Below the pieces are notes generated by a model. It was not told where the DNA came from. It did no database searches and saw nothing but the letters and a program-made list of their open reading frames with translations. Shown here one piece after another: positions 38,471 through 51,800 of a DNA stretch of 64,000 nt (within the stretch, counting starts at the first letter, position 1; the number at the start of each line of letters is the position of its first letter). Source of the stretch: Diadema setosum (Eukaryota; Echinodermata; Echinoidea; Diadematoida; Diadematidae); assembly GCA_033980235.1 (NCBI GenBank), contig CM067069.1, forward strand, positions 1,261,501-1,325,500, in the 5' to 3' direction. Made by a program: the position numbers and the translations under genes.

Positions 38471-38519
38471 TCCCTACACCATTTCGTGATCATTTCACTT
38501 TAGCTGTAGATGTGTAGAA

Positions 38520-38921
38520 CGTGTGCTGCGCCGTTTTACACAGGGCCGTGTATGCTTCACACTTTTCGGAGCAGGCGCAGGCGCCGGAACGAGGTTCTAC
38601 GACTTGCTTGCCGAGCGCGAGGCGAGGAGGAGGAGCCCGAGCTAGCTAGCTGAGAGATGGTACGGGGCGGCTCCTGCAGGCAAAATTAATATCAAAATAG
38701 ATCTACGTCTTGGAAATCGATTCAACAGACCGGTCATTGGAATTTCGCACACTTATCTTAGCATTTTCCATCACTAGAATTCAGCAGAGACTTGTTATAT
38801 GAGTATGAATGTGGTAATGCGCTGGATTTTTTAGTCAAAGTTCTTCGAAAGATTGTAGATTCCTACATCCTCTGGCTCTGCGAACACTTCCTCAGCTGTT
38901 CATTATCAGAGCCTTGTCCAG
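38520..38921 (+). promoter_or_regulatory. Candidate promoter and non-coding first exon of gene 2 (tentative)
   Basis: 38520-38690 is GC-rich compared with its surroundings (GGCGCAGGCGCCGGAACG; GCGAGGCGAGGAGGAGG). At 38921 a strong donor (CCAG then GTGAGTAA) follows. If spliced to the acceptor at 45559 it would supply the 5' UTR of gene 2. No TATA box is obvious. Purely an inference from base composition and splice signals. Confidence 0.35.
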
Positions 38922-41330
38922 GTGAGTAATAATGATGTTTGTTAACGTTATGACTTATAGTAGGTTGTCCTATAGAGAGTCTACTGCACTGGTAAATGTG
39001 ATAGTGAAATGTGAGATCATGGTACACCTGGTACAGCTGTAGGTCCTAACTAGTGATTTCTAGGTGTATTTAATTTTGGTAAAAGTGAAATTATTTTCTA
39101 ACGTTAGACCCATATCTCCTAACGTTATACAAAACATAAGCACAGTCTGCCTGCACTGCACGGGACGCGCGTACGGGACACTCACTAACATTAAGTCCTC
39201 GGGCCCGGCCCCTGATCCCTTGAATGTTGACGCTACATTCAGACAGAGAGTGATGACAGTGATCTATCCTGTCATGTAAAAGAAGTAGAACTTAACGGTT
39301 AATATGGTAGCCCTAACAGTACTGTTACTAGTATCGACCACCCTTTTTGAAAACGACCGCGTATACATTGGCGCACAGAGCGCTTAGTACGCACTTCACT
39401 GCGCGCAGAGCACATAAAAATGGATTGGCTTTGACCGTTGATGAGGATGGAGTGGGAAAATGCGAAAATTCACTGTTCATTAATGGTTTTAATCAAGGAC
39501 AAAATTTCGAATGAATATTTTCACCGAATCGTAATGTAATGTCTATGGAAGTTTCTAAAAAGCTTCGTACAACACGGTGTTCAGTACAACTCGGTTTGCG
39601 TGCATTGTCAATGCAAAAACAGCGGTCGATTTCAATAAGGAGCTTTACCGCGGGGAGCTTAAACGAGGCCATGCAAGTTCGACGGCGATATTTTTGCACT
39701 GAAACTTCGAATCAAAAAGGGAACAACGGCATTTGATAGTGCTGGATTTTCTCAATCACGTAGGTCAAGTTTTTAACATGAATTTCAGTGTTAAATATTC
39801 TTATCAAGCAAATAAACATTAGGCGGTCGATGAGTAGTAGGTCCAACCATACTTAAGTTAAATAGATCTAGAGAAGTGGGTAGAAGTTACTGATTGTTAC
39901 TGTGACTGTCACTTTGTATAGCCCACTGTTACTCTGTACCATGCAGAAACAATAAAATGAAATGAAACGATTTGCTAGCTTAGTGTTGCAACACAGATAC
40001 CTCCTCACACTTGGCACATTCTGGCAGTCTTCTCTTATCTGTGTAGACAGACAAAGCTACAAAGCTATCTGTCCAGAGGAGTTTTGCGGAACATATCCCC
40101 GATGACAAGATACAGACTAATCTTTCGGTCGACTTTGTATCTGCGATGTGACATCGCAAGAAAATTTCACATTGTGACACGGGCTTAATTTTAGGCCTAA
40201 CGGGTGTTAGATAGGTAGGCCTATTAAGGCCTAACACTAAACAGTTATAAGGTATTAAAACAGTTTGAAATGAAACACATGTCTTTTTATTAAGTAAGTG
40301 TATACTTTATGCATTGATATCATTATTAACTTGTTCAACACACATTTTAATGTCAATCATTTGTCTGACTCATGCATTGCTGCCGAAATGTATGGGATAG
40401 CCACATCAGGCGTTTGAGCGTCAATGACATCAAGATCAAGGAAAATATTAAGTTTGAGTTTAATTTGCAACTAGAAAAGCACTCTGAGAGTGCAGACCTC
40501 TGTCAAGGAAACTAATTTCCACCCATATACACACATGCTGAAAATCCGGACAATATCCCAATATCTACATGATGTAGTTCTAAGCCTTAAAATTGTTTAC
40601 ATCATCAGCTTCCAGCTGCATCGCGCCTTGCCCTAGCAGAGCATGTTTAAAGAGAACATGTATGCAAACCTCAAATACGCACAGCTTTACCTCTCTAGTT
40701 CATTGACCCAGTCAGCAAAACGATAAAGTCTTTCAAAAAGCCATAGAAATTATCAGATCACTACGGTACCAAAATTTAATCATCTGTTCCTTGTGTCATT
40801 ATAAACTTTTCTTGCAAGTTTCTTCCAAATCTGTTCACAACTTTTTGACTAAATTTGCACACAGACATTCACAAACAAACAAACAACCTCCTTCCTTGAC
40901 AGAGGAAATATTCAGCGTTTATGGCTTGGCAACCATTATTTCAGGTATTAGGCAAAGGCACAATAGATTACTATACATTGTATGATTTACTGAGAGTATC
41001 GTTTTTAGAGAGATGGCCTGAATGCCTACTCACATATATCTGAGGCAAAATGTAACATATATCTTGAAAGCTGCTGGCAAAATACATACTGTGTAACTAT
41101 GACTGAATTTATGTTTGGGCCATTGACAACCTTGGACTGTAGGCATTATTTTCTTGAACATGAAGTGAACTGTTTAAATTCTAATTTCTATATTCTGGTG
41201 TCAGAACAAGAAAAAAAAAAGTACAACCCCGAAGAGATATTTTTCTGTCTGTGTGATATGTTTTCTGCACAGTGTCTATTCTACAACTATTTTTTTTTTT
41301 CATATTACGATGACACTGAGGGGCAAATAA

Positions 41331-41837
41331 GGCTGCATTTATCTAAAAATTTTCTGAGGCTGAATCACAATCCTAAACGCATTTGAGGCATTTTCAGGGG
41401 TTAGATAAATGCAACCGTGTTTTCAAACATGTTTAGAAACGCCGTTTTGAAACGCCTTTGAAAGGGTGTTTTGAAACCCGTTTGGGACCACGATCGCCGT
41501 TCTGTGAGTAGATAAACGCAATGCCGTTTTGAAATGCATTTATATCTCAAGGTCAAATCCCAGCTGTTTCCGGTTGGGCTCTCTACCCACTATTTGTGTG
41601 TGACTGATGAGGCATGTTTGGTGGTATGCAGTTGACCTAAAAGTTACTCCCGGGTCAAACGGCGCAAAGCAGCTGCGCAGTGCAACACCCAAATCGCGAT
41701 TGTGTGATGGTTACATGTACATGTACATGTAGATAAACGCGGCACCCGGAGAATCGCGTTTCAAACCACGTTTGCAAACACTGTTCCAAATGCGTTTTGA
41801 AACGTGATTCTCTCTCTCAATTTAGATAAACGCAGCC
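41331..41837. mobile_element. TIR element with TAA flanks and AAACG arrays
   Basis: Ends GGCTGCATTTATCTA / GGCTGCGTTTATCTA flanked by TAA (41328-41330; 41838-41840). The arms repeat GTTTTGAAACGC-type words and internal copies of AGATAAACGC (41512, 41731). 507 bases. The 3-bp TWA flank and GG start fit a PIF/Harbinger MITE. Confidence 0.7.
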
Positions 41838-43406
41838 TAAGTTTGGTTTAACTTTATGTCCACTTCCAAGATATACAGTACATGTATGCATGTTCAATCC
41901 AAGCTATGGTATGTTAAGAAATCCAGGTAGTGCAGTTGGGCAAAGAGGGTACATATGACTTTATGTCATGCTTGGAGAGGGTTAGAGATATATACACTGT
42001 AAACCAAAATAATTCTCATGTCAGGGGGATGTTGATATCAGAACTCTTTTCAGGACATGAAGAAATACAATACTTAGTAAAACTTTTTGGGAGACTCCTA
42101 CACAACCAAGGAATGACAGAGCCTACATTATAACACTGACAAACAAGTTTAGTAAGTACTGTAAACGTGGACATTTTCAGGGTACATTATTTTTTCACGT
42201 ATTTCACACTACTTTTGCCCAGCCAAATTCTAAAACTTGCAAAAACGTCTTCACAATTTTCTTGGCACATTTTGAACAGATTGACAATGGGCAGAGCAAT
42301 TTCAAGAGCCTGACACTTTGTTTTTGAGCCTCTAATGCAAAAAGTGAATCATGTGAAAAATATTGACATTTACAGTAATGCAGATATTGTGTTTGCTCAC
42401 TGTAAAACTTCTATGTTAAGCAGTGTCAATACATTGTACTGACCTCACAAAATTACACTTGGCAATGACAGTAGATTCATGACTTTTATTGTTCGAGCAA
42501 ATGCATTGTCTCACTTAGTCAGCAATTGAGAGAGCATGTGACTGGCAATACCATGTACTAGTACGTCATCAACTTGGCACCTATTATACCCCACACAGAG
42601 TTAATTGCAGATGAAACAAAAACTCAGCATTAGTGCTTTTAAATAGTTTTAAAATATGAGTTAGGGATAAACAACCGCTGTAAAAATTTGGCTTGGTAAA
42701 ATCAATGTTTAGTATTGTTAAATATACAAAATGTGAACAATAGTTGTAATAAAAATGTTCCAGAATATAATACAATGTAAACCGTCTACAGTTATGGTTT
42801 AGTGAGAAAAACATCCATGTATTTGAGGTTTTATTGCAAACTTTTTATTTAAAAATTTTTATGATACGATGTGTTGTGACACAACTGGCCTACACATATG
42901 CATCAAATGTGATAACTCAAACATTTTTTGAATCACTGCTCCCAGTGGTAAACAGTACCTTTAACTTGGCACCTATCTTAACCCACAAAGAGTTAAGCAG
43001 CGGTGGGATATTGTGCTTCCAATACATGTCCCTAGGTAGTCACAAACCTAAAGGCATTTATTGCCCATTGTAAATCTGAATTCCATGTCAAAATATATTC
43101 CGCCATATCATATTCATATGGAAGCATCAGGATTGAAAGTACATGTACTCCGCCTTTGTCTCTTTTTTTCTTTTTTCTTTTTTTTTTTTGCCTTGGGTTT
43201 GAAAGGCAGTTTCAGTGTATAATGAATCCTGCAAAGAGAGTATACAATGTAGGGTTCTTTGTTGAGCAAGTACAGAGGTTATTCTCATATCAATTATGCT
43301 AGTGTTATGTGATGCAGGCAAAGAAGGCCCTACATATATATGTTTGTATTCTATGTTGAGGGGAAAGGATTGTTATAGAGGAACATTTTTTTTTTTCAAG
43401 AAAGAA

Positions 43407-43664
43407 GTACTGTATACGCCGAATACCTGTATTTCGTGGGGTGTTTATTTTTGCGAATTTCGCGAGTCAGCTGCTATTCGCGAAATTAAAAACACGCGAA
43501 AATATTGACCCTTAATGCCGATATGAATGTGACGTGCACGCATTACATTTCCCCGTTCAGTACAGGACTCCACGATTGCGAATTTAACCACTCGCGAAAT
43601 TGTCGGGAAGTTCCGATTCACAAAAATTTAGACTCGCGAAATATATGGCATACCTATACAGTAC
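43407..43664. mobile_element. TIR element with GTACTGTAT ends and CGCGAAAT arrays
   Basis: Ends GTACTGTATACGCC / GTACTGTATAGGTATGCC; the interior repeats TTCGCGA/TCGCGAAAT many times. About 258 bases. A partial relative may start at 62570 (ATACTGTATACCCATAGATT). Confidence 0.55.
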
Positions 43665-44371
43665 AAGTCAAAATCATAGAAATGTAAAGATGATGTAAAA
43701 CAGTGAGAAATTATAGATTATGGTATAAAATTAATCTATCACAAAGAGAATTAAAGTACATGCACAAACATTTGGAAACTTCAGATCTAATTGTATTAGA
43801 AAGTGACTGCAATTCTGAATGGCAGTGTGTCACAATGCCAGCCCAATAGAGATTTCCAAAAAATTGTACCGTAATATTGTCTAATACAGACGTACATTTG
43901 TACCCAGTGAGATATTAAATACAGCTATTCTTGTGCATCATTGTAAGAGATTACAGAATTATATGCTTTTGTATTGCACCAGGGTTCAAATATCACCATA
44001 CATCGCATGACTGAATTATGTAAATGAGTCTTATTAAATGCATTTAAGTGCAATACCCTGGTTGAATGGAATCAATAATACCCCCACCCCCACACACATA
44101 CACACACACACAGAATGCAGCCATATGGCCGAGTGATGTCATCCCAAACCGTGTGTCCTGTGGGTTGGGTAGCAGCGTACAAAGTTGTACATTATGCGCT
44201 GAAGCAGGTAGTGTGCCCTGCTATCCTAATTAGATGCACACCATCTATTCACCCATCTTCCAAGCTGCTGATCCAGCTAGTGTGCAGTCACACCATGGAT
44301 GCACATTGGACTGTCGTGCAAGGAGATGAGCGCTCGCCTAGAACTAGCTGTACAATTGTGTATCTCCTTGG

Positions 44372-44470
44372 TTAACCCGTTGAAGACTAGTCCTGAGTAT
44401 AAATATACTCAGCCAGGTGTCTATGGGGAGTGTGTGTTATAAGGAAGTCAGCTTGTCCTCAACAGGATAA
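44372..44470. mobile_element. TTAACCCGTTGA small inverted element, family F copy 1
   Basis: TTAACCCGTTGAAGACTAGT at the left and TTGTCCTCAACAGGATAA at the right form inverted ends; the middle has GAGTATAAATATACTC, a short palindrome. A sister copy is at 62713. Confidence 0.55.
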
Positions 44471-45559
44471 AAAAGCACATTTACAACTGATTGACATGTA
44501 TTCAATTAATGTCAGTATTGCAGCTGTACTGCAAAAAATTGTGTGTTGTGTGTGTGTGCCTTTTTTTGGGGGGGGGGGGGGGGGCGCGGATGGGTATCTA
44601 CAATGTGTACGTACTGCCTTCCTGTATTTCATAGTGTCTTTATATTTTAGGCATATTGCAAATCAATTGATATTTGTGAAATTAACAACTTACAGAGTTA
44701 ACTATTATCTCTCATAACACAGATGTGCTGTTTATTGTTTCCAAGGTTAGAAATCACAGCTTTTTTCCTGAAAAGGGATGATCTCATTTCTAAGGAAATA
44801 AGATTTATCCCGTGCCGTGGTTCTCAATCTTCAATTCAAAAACTTTTGTAACCATCTTATAAATACACGTACAATTCCCACTTTGTAAAATATGTGCAGT
44901 ATGCAGATGATGATAATTTTGTATGTATGTGTGGGAGAGCAATGAGTCACTATCATAAAGGCACAAAATAGTTACCATAAATTCGTTAACAGTTGTGTTC
45001 CAGCCTTTATCTCACTTTCTTTTGCAAAACATTAGCACATTTTGGCAGATTTTAGGTACATGCCTTTCCCTGTTGGATAGTACATGTATGCAGGGTTACA
45101 TCATTGTTCCTCTTCCTGGTGGGCAGATTTGCACTAAAATTTTCTTCTGTAGTAGACATGAATAGATTATTGTCTGCTGTTGTAACGCTGTTGTTGCTAA
45201 AGCTGAAAAACAAACAGTTGAACTCTTCAACCATGCAGCTAATAAACATGTTTTACCTCATTGTTTTTTTTTTTCATGTGCTGTGCTGACATGTACTTCT
45301 CTACTCTACTATTTTTACTGTATATACCATAAAAGTAGGAAATGAGAAAACAAAATAATTCACAGTCACCATTCACTGTTCGACCAGCATCTACTGAAAA
45401 AGAAGTAAAAACATCAGTACTACATCAAAGGAATTGTCTGTTGAGAGTTACTAACTAGTTATTATTATTTTTTTGAATGCACATGTGTATACCGTGCACC
45501 GTATCTTTTCAGTATTAAACATTTGATACAATTGTGTAATATTATTCTCTTCTCTGCAG

Positions 45560-45713
45560 GCTCATCTTTTTTTGTGTGTACAAAGTGAAATCTTCCTTCT
45601 GAATCCTGAAGCACTCTAGAGTTCTGAGCAGTGTCACACTTGTCTAGACCAAAGCCACACCTCTACCTTTTACTCCTCTCCTTCTCCACCGGAGGTAACC
45701 ACACCCCACCACC
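45560..45713 (+). other. Gene 2 likely 5' untranslated part of first coding exon
   Basis: A pyrimidine-rich acceptor (TCTTCTCTGCAG) ends at 45559, and the following 154 bases contain no ATG before the start codon at 45714. This suggests a spliced 5' UTR with at least one upstream non-coding exon. Inferred from splice signals only. Confidence 0.55.
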
Positions 45714-45830
45714 ATGGGGTCGTTGTATCGCAGCGAGGAGATGTGCCTGGCCCAGCTGTTCTTGCAGTCTGAGGCAGCCTATGCATGCGTGGCGGAGCTG
45801 GGAGAGCTTGGACTGGTTCAGTTCAGAGAT
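45714..45830 (+). CDS. Gene 2 exon 1 (coding): V-ATPase a, residues 1-39
   Basis: Encodes the invariant N-terminus of subunit a ([29 protein letters not shown]). Ends in phase 0 at GTAAGT. Confidence 0.96.
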
Positions 45831-48800
45831 GTAAGTTGGAAGTCATTATGATGTCACAATTATCACTTATACTCGACTGATAAATGTAAATGTGCTTGTG
45901 CCATTGCCATTCTGGCATCTTATATCATCAAAACTGAGCTCAACATCATGGCATAATGTTGAGGACATTTTATCTGCTTTGGAAATGTTTTTACATCAAA
46001 TGCTAAGTACAAAATGGAGTTATTGTTATCCCTCTGGTTTTCAAATGAAAACTTGGTGAAACATAATCAAACTTGGTATGAATATTTAATAATAACTGGA
46101 ATGACATTTATAGCAGAAATGGGATGAAAGTCGTGCAGTCTTTTAAATTCAGGAGCAACTATGATAGGACTTCAGTGTATGTATTTAATGACACAACTCT
46201 AACAATATTTAAAGGGGATGGCTAGTAACTGATCAGTGGGAATCAGTGGGAATGCTGGGGGATGATAGTTCCAATCCTTGTGGGATTCATTTAAAAGAAT
46301 ACATTATGTATCTATTGTTGTGTGAAAATTATTTGCTTCAGAATGGTCTCACGTTCAAGTAATGTGCAGTTTAATGCTTCCAGGTTAGCGTGCCTGTACA
46401 GTGACGGGCGATTAAACTGCACATTTATATGTAAATGAGACCATTCTGAAGCAAATGATTTTCACACAACAATGTGCTCTTAAATGAATCCCACAAGGAT
46501 TGGAACAATTATCCCCCAGCATTCCTACTGATTCCCACTGATCAGTTACTAGCCATCCCCTTTAATCAAATGGGATATCCATACTGTGACAGAGTCATCA
46601 CACTGAAATAAATGTATGCACCTGATTTGCCACGTGCCAACAAGTCAAATTTGTGTCAGATTTGCAATAGGACAACACCAGAATTATCTGAAGGAATTTT
46701 AGCAGGCAAAACCTATGATGCAAAGATTAGTGGTGACAAATAATGTGAGGAGATTCCAAAAACTGATACAGATTTCAAAATGTGCACAGATAATCTCAGC
46801 TCAAACACGAAAGTTAGCTCATAGAAGTGAAAAGTTGAGTGTAACAAAGACAAGGCCATAAACTTGGGTTCTCTTTCTATGATTTCTTGTCCCTTTTCTT
46901 TTTACAGTTGAATCCAGATGTGAATGCCTTCCAGCGCAAGTTTGTTAACGAGGTCCGGCGATGTGATGAAATGGAGAGAAGATTACGTAAGTGCACATAC
47001 AAACGTGTATATTGCTTATATGAATTAAGCATTGAAAAAACAAACAAACATTTGTATGAGTTTGTTCAGAAAACAACTTGGGTTGGTAACCATGTTTGCA
47101 GTGCAGACGAGAAAAAGGGGAATTTCCCGTGATATTACAGTGCAAACGCATTTTTGCTTTTATGTTTTATCACAGGATCAGTCCACCAGCATACAATATC
47201 AAAGTCCATATGATTATAACAATCAACCCATGACTATTGTTTAGCTGCACAAAAGCCAAATGTAATGTCCACGGAATGATTGCTACACTGTTGTAGGTGA
47301 ATTTGTTTACGTGTTGTGCTATAGCAATCAAAGCTGCAATAATGTCATTTATGTGGTTCATTTGTATACAACGTTTGTACATGTACTATATCCTAAGCTA
47401 AGTTGAAACTTCTAATACAGTTAGTCCTGAAATCAGTTGCAGAAACATGTCAGGCAAAAATGAAATGAAAACCAACAAACCTCTTTGACCAATGACAGAG
47501 AAAGTCATATTGTTGCATCATAGTTCTAGGAGTAACTACATACAAAGTACACCACCATGTGATTTTGATACAGTGCAAGCCAGCTCCACATGCAGAAAAA
47601 AAGAAGAAGCATGTATTCAGTGGCTCTGTGCCTGTGAGCATCCTTTACCTGTAGGCTATCTGAAGTCAGATCTTGATTTCAATCCTTTTATGACAGAATA
47701 TAATTGTTCAGTATATGAAATGGAAATCAATTGCTTGCTCATACAGGTCATAGAGCAAATCCTTGCATTGCATTAATTCTATTCCTGACATGCTGCGAAC
47801 TCTGAAAGCAATCAATATTTGTGCACTTTGAGAAAAATGTCTGCTAAGGAGCTCCTCATGAATAAGAAGCGATAGGGATATTAAAGAGAAGCGCTAAATT
47901 TACTGAACAAGCATTGTTAATCCCTTATGCGCTGTGAATGCTGGTTGGCACAGAAAACCCTGTAGCATTGTACAGGCTGTCCAAAGTCCTTGGCATAGAA
48001 AGGATTAGATAGTGATTTTGAAATGCTGAGTGAGTGCTAGATACATGTATGAAAGGTGGTGAGAGTGTGCTTCAAAAGCCTGCAAATCACAGAAACAGAC
48101 GTGAAGAATGATAAACAGTACAGATCTTGGAAGACAATAGGTGATTACACAGTAGAAAGAGTGTGCTTCAAAGGCCTGCAGATCTCAGAAACAGATCTGT
48201 GAAGAATGATAAACAATATGAAGGTTGTGAAAGATAAAATGTAGTGGACACAAATAGGCATTGCATATTTCATATCAAAGACATCGGTATGATAATTGTA
48301 CCATTGCCCCTAGAGAATCCAATTGGTATGGTTAGGGCTCATCATAATCAGTCTAAATCCATTAAGACCTGAGAAAATCAAATACACTGTGTGCAGTGTA
48401 AATATTTGATCACTGATATGATTGATTGTAGAGTGAAGTAATGGTGTTGCAGTAAATTCTTTGAATGTACAATGTTTAGAAAATTTGGTTCATAGAAGAC
48501 AACCACTGAGCCGTCATTCTTCTGTCGAAACATTTGAACGACAACATCAGGAGGCATTACATAGTTTTTATGCCTCCGCCACAAAGTGGTGCCGGAGGCA
48601 TTATGTTTTCGGGTTGTCCGTCCGTCCTTCCGTCCGTCCGTCCGTAATGAATTTTGTGGCAAGCGTAACTAAAAAACCTTTTGAAGTATCCTAATGAAAC
48701 TTGGCATGTATGTGTATTAGGGGGTGAAGTTGTGCCTATCAACTTTTGGGTGCACATGCTCAAGGTAAAAGGTCAAGGTCATATACATAAAATTTCACTA

Positions 48801-51800
48801 TTTCCACCATATCTCTGCAATGCCTGAAGATATTTTCATGAAAGTTAGTGTATTCATGTATTACCCACTTAAGATTCTCTGTTGAAAGTTTGGGGTCATG
48901 AGGTCAAAGGTCAAAAGGTCAAGTAAAAATATTAAAACTTCACTTTTTTCTCTGTACCTTGGAAATTGTTCGAGGTATCTTCATGGAACATACATGTACT
49001 GACTGACAGTGATTATCTAGACAATTTAGGGTTCATGGGGTCAAAGGTCAGGGGTCAAAGGTCAAGGGCAACACTTCAAAATTTTACTATTTCCCTCATG
49101 TTTATGCAATGCCAGCAGGATCATTTTTTTTTTACACTTGGTGTATGCATGTATAACCTAATAGAGATTCTCTGGAAAGTTTTTTTTTTTTTTTTTTTTT
49201 GCCTCAAAGGTCAAAGGTCAAAGATCAAGTGAAAGTGCTGAACTAAGTTTTTTCCTTCATATCTCGGAAGTGGCTCAAGTTATCTTTAAACTTTCTACAT
49301 ATTTATGAATGTTCTGCCTGACAGTGATTATCTTCTGAATTTTAGGGTCAAAGGCAAGATGAAAATGGTAACAATTTACTATTCAATACAGAAATTGCAC
49401 TTTTTCTCCATACCTTCGAAATTACTCAGTGCATAAAACGTATGAATTGGTCAAAGTTAAGTTAAAGTCCTTAAATCCCAAATCATACATGCTCTCCTAT
49501 TCATCCAATTAAACCTTTGTCAAGGAAGGTGAACATTCAACACATTTGTGACAAACTTGTCATTTTTAATATTTAGCCAATTTTGTGAAAATGTAATCAC
49601 ACATTGTCCACATGTACTGTAGACCTATAAGGAGGATCATGCATCATGGCGGAGGCATACCAGTCGCCATAGCGACATTTCTAGTTTTTATTTACGTCTT
49701 ACTATGAATGGATTGAAAAGGTGAGGATAATCTAGTATAATAAACAGTCATCTATTTCTAAAGGAAGGAATGTGGTATGAATGTATAAACTCCACTATGA
49801 CTTACAACAAGTCAAAGACAACAAGTTGAGAGCCAACAACATTATGTGTAATATGAGGAACCCACACCTTGTTTGTTTTTTAATACCACAGTGTTGCTAC
49901 ATCCTCTTTCATATTGTAAGACGATATTAAATATATCAGAGTACCAGTGAACCCTATAAGTTCATTTTGCTCACCATGTTTAGTTGAACTTAGTGTATGC
50001 AGTTCAGATCAACTGAAAAGTTGAGGTTTTATTAAAATTGAAGAATTTTTAAGGAATTTGTAAAGTTTTTCATGGTTCCTTTGAATAGTGGAACTGCTTG
50101 CAATCACACAACATTGTCATTATGTCACAACTCTTCCATTCATATAGGTTTGTACACAAATATATCATGAAAAGGATGTTTGTGGTTTAGCTCTAGATAA
50201 TACATTTTTCTGTGATAGTCGGCTTTGCTAGTCACTTTGTAAACCCAGTTGATTGATCTAGGCTGATAGCCACAGTCTCAGCGGACGGGTGCAATTAACT
50301 CACTGTTTTCATTTTGACCTGACCTCGCATTCCTCTTGAGTGAACACGTTTCGCATGAAAACCGCTGGGAAAGTGTTGCAGCAAAACTGCTGTAACTTTA
50401 CTATTTATTTATATTTTTTGATAATCCAAACGGTTATGAAAAGTAAAAACCTCATTTTAACCTGCCATTATGTTACATTTTTTAAATAACGATATTAAAA
50501 TATTCCAAAATGGAGCATAACTTCACTCTCAAAACGTAAAATAATTGTCAGAAATCGTTGCTAAAATTTCACATTTTGACTTCATGAACAACAAAAAACT
50601 TTCAAGTATGTTACTAAGTATGTATTTCTTTACGGAACTCATAACTATCACATTCGAAAAGTCATGCGTCCGGATATGTCTGGAAATAATCGAAAGAGGT
50701 GCACTTTCTACCTTCGTTCCAAGCACGAAATTTCATAGTCATTCGCACACGGGAAGACAGGGTACAGTCCCATGTACCCACATCTTTGTTGCTCTCACGT
50801 CACCTGTGCTTCAGTGCCGTACGGCACTGTAGTACTCTGATCGTAACACGTACCGGGAATTCGTAGTTAAATGTTACTTACTAGTGCAGTAAAATCTGCG
50901 TAAAGTCCGAATAATCCAATGTCATGAATTTGCAACTGGTATCATAGCTGATAGATATTCACATTTTGGCTACTTTCTTTTTAATAGGCCAGTTCTGATA
51001 ACGTAAGTACTTGTTTTGAGGTGGCGAAGTCCCCTGCAGCACACTGCTACATTATACTTATCAACACCACCCAGCCCACTCTCACAGCGTACATGTAGCA
51101 TGCATGTGCAGTGTACTAGGCACCCACAGCATGCAGCCACCTCGACCAATCAGCTTGCTGGATCGAAGCAGCATGGGAAAGTCCATTCATTGCGCAAGCG
51201 CAAATCAGTTTTTCTTAGAATATGACATCATTATTCTCGTTTGCTGCTCTCGTACAATTTGAGATTTCTGACAACATTCCTCACTTATTTTCACTCGTAA
51301 CTTCAAAAATAGGTCTTCGGCAAAGCGAACACCACCCTGCTAACGTCCGCCCATGTCTAATGAATATGTATGTCAAGTTTCATGAATATTAAGTGGTGCG
51401 ACCAGATGTGTCTGGAAATAATCGGGAGGGTAGTTTTCCGAGACAGCGAAACATGAAATGTTGAATAACTTAAAAAGTTCTCAATCGTTTCTCATGATTT
51501 TTCATATGTAGATAGAAATCATGATTTTGCATTGATACTGAAAGTTTGACCGATTTTGGTCAATGTATAGCGTAGATATAAGAAGGTGAAATTTTGGTGA
51601 AAATGAGAACGCCCGATTCGCACTGCCTCGATGACGGTTGAAAATTCAAAACGTGTCGTGGGTTTCGGGGGAGTTAATTATAGTCGTCCGCTGTGACTGG
51701 CCAGTCCTATGTTTTTATGATTAGTTAAAATGTAGGTGTCATATCTGAACATGATTTTCCCATCTCAAAAATCAACCCAAGACTTTGGTCTTTGATGTTC

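Larger units (their letters stand above)
38922..45559. other. Intergenic DNA or intron of gene 2
   Basis: Besides the TIR elements at 41331 and 43407, the family F copy and a G run at 44568-44584, I see only scattered short ORFs. If 38520-38921 is a first exon, all of this is the first intron of gene 2. Confidence 0.5.

Noticed and set aside
48572..49681. The TCCGTCCG run and AGGTCA units as a CRISPR-like array
   Set aside because: Units are adjacent or irregular with no unique spacers, and the setting is a eukaryotic intron.
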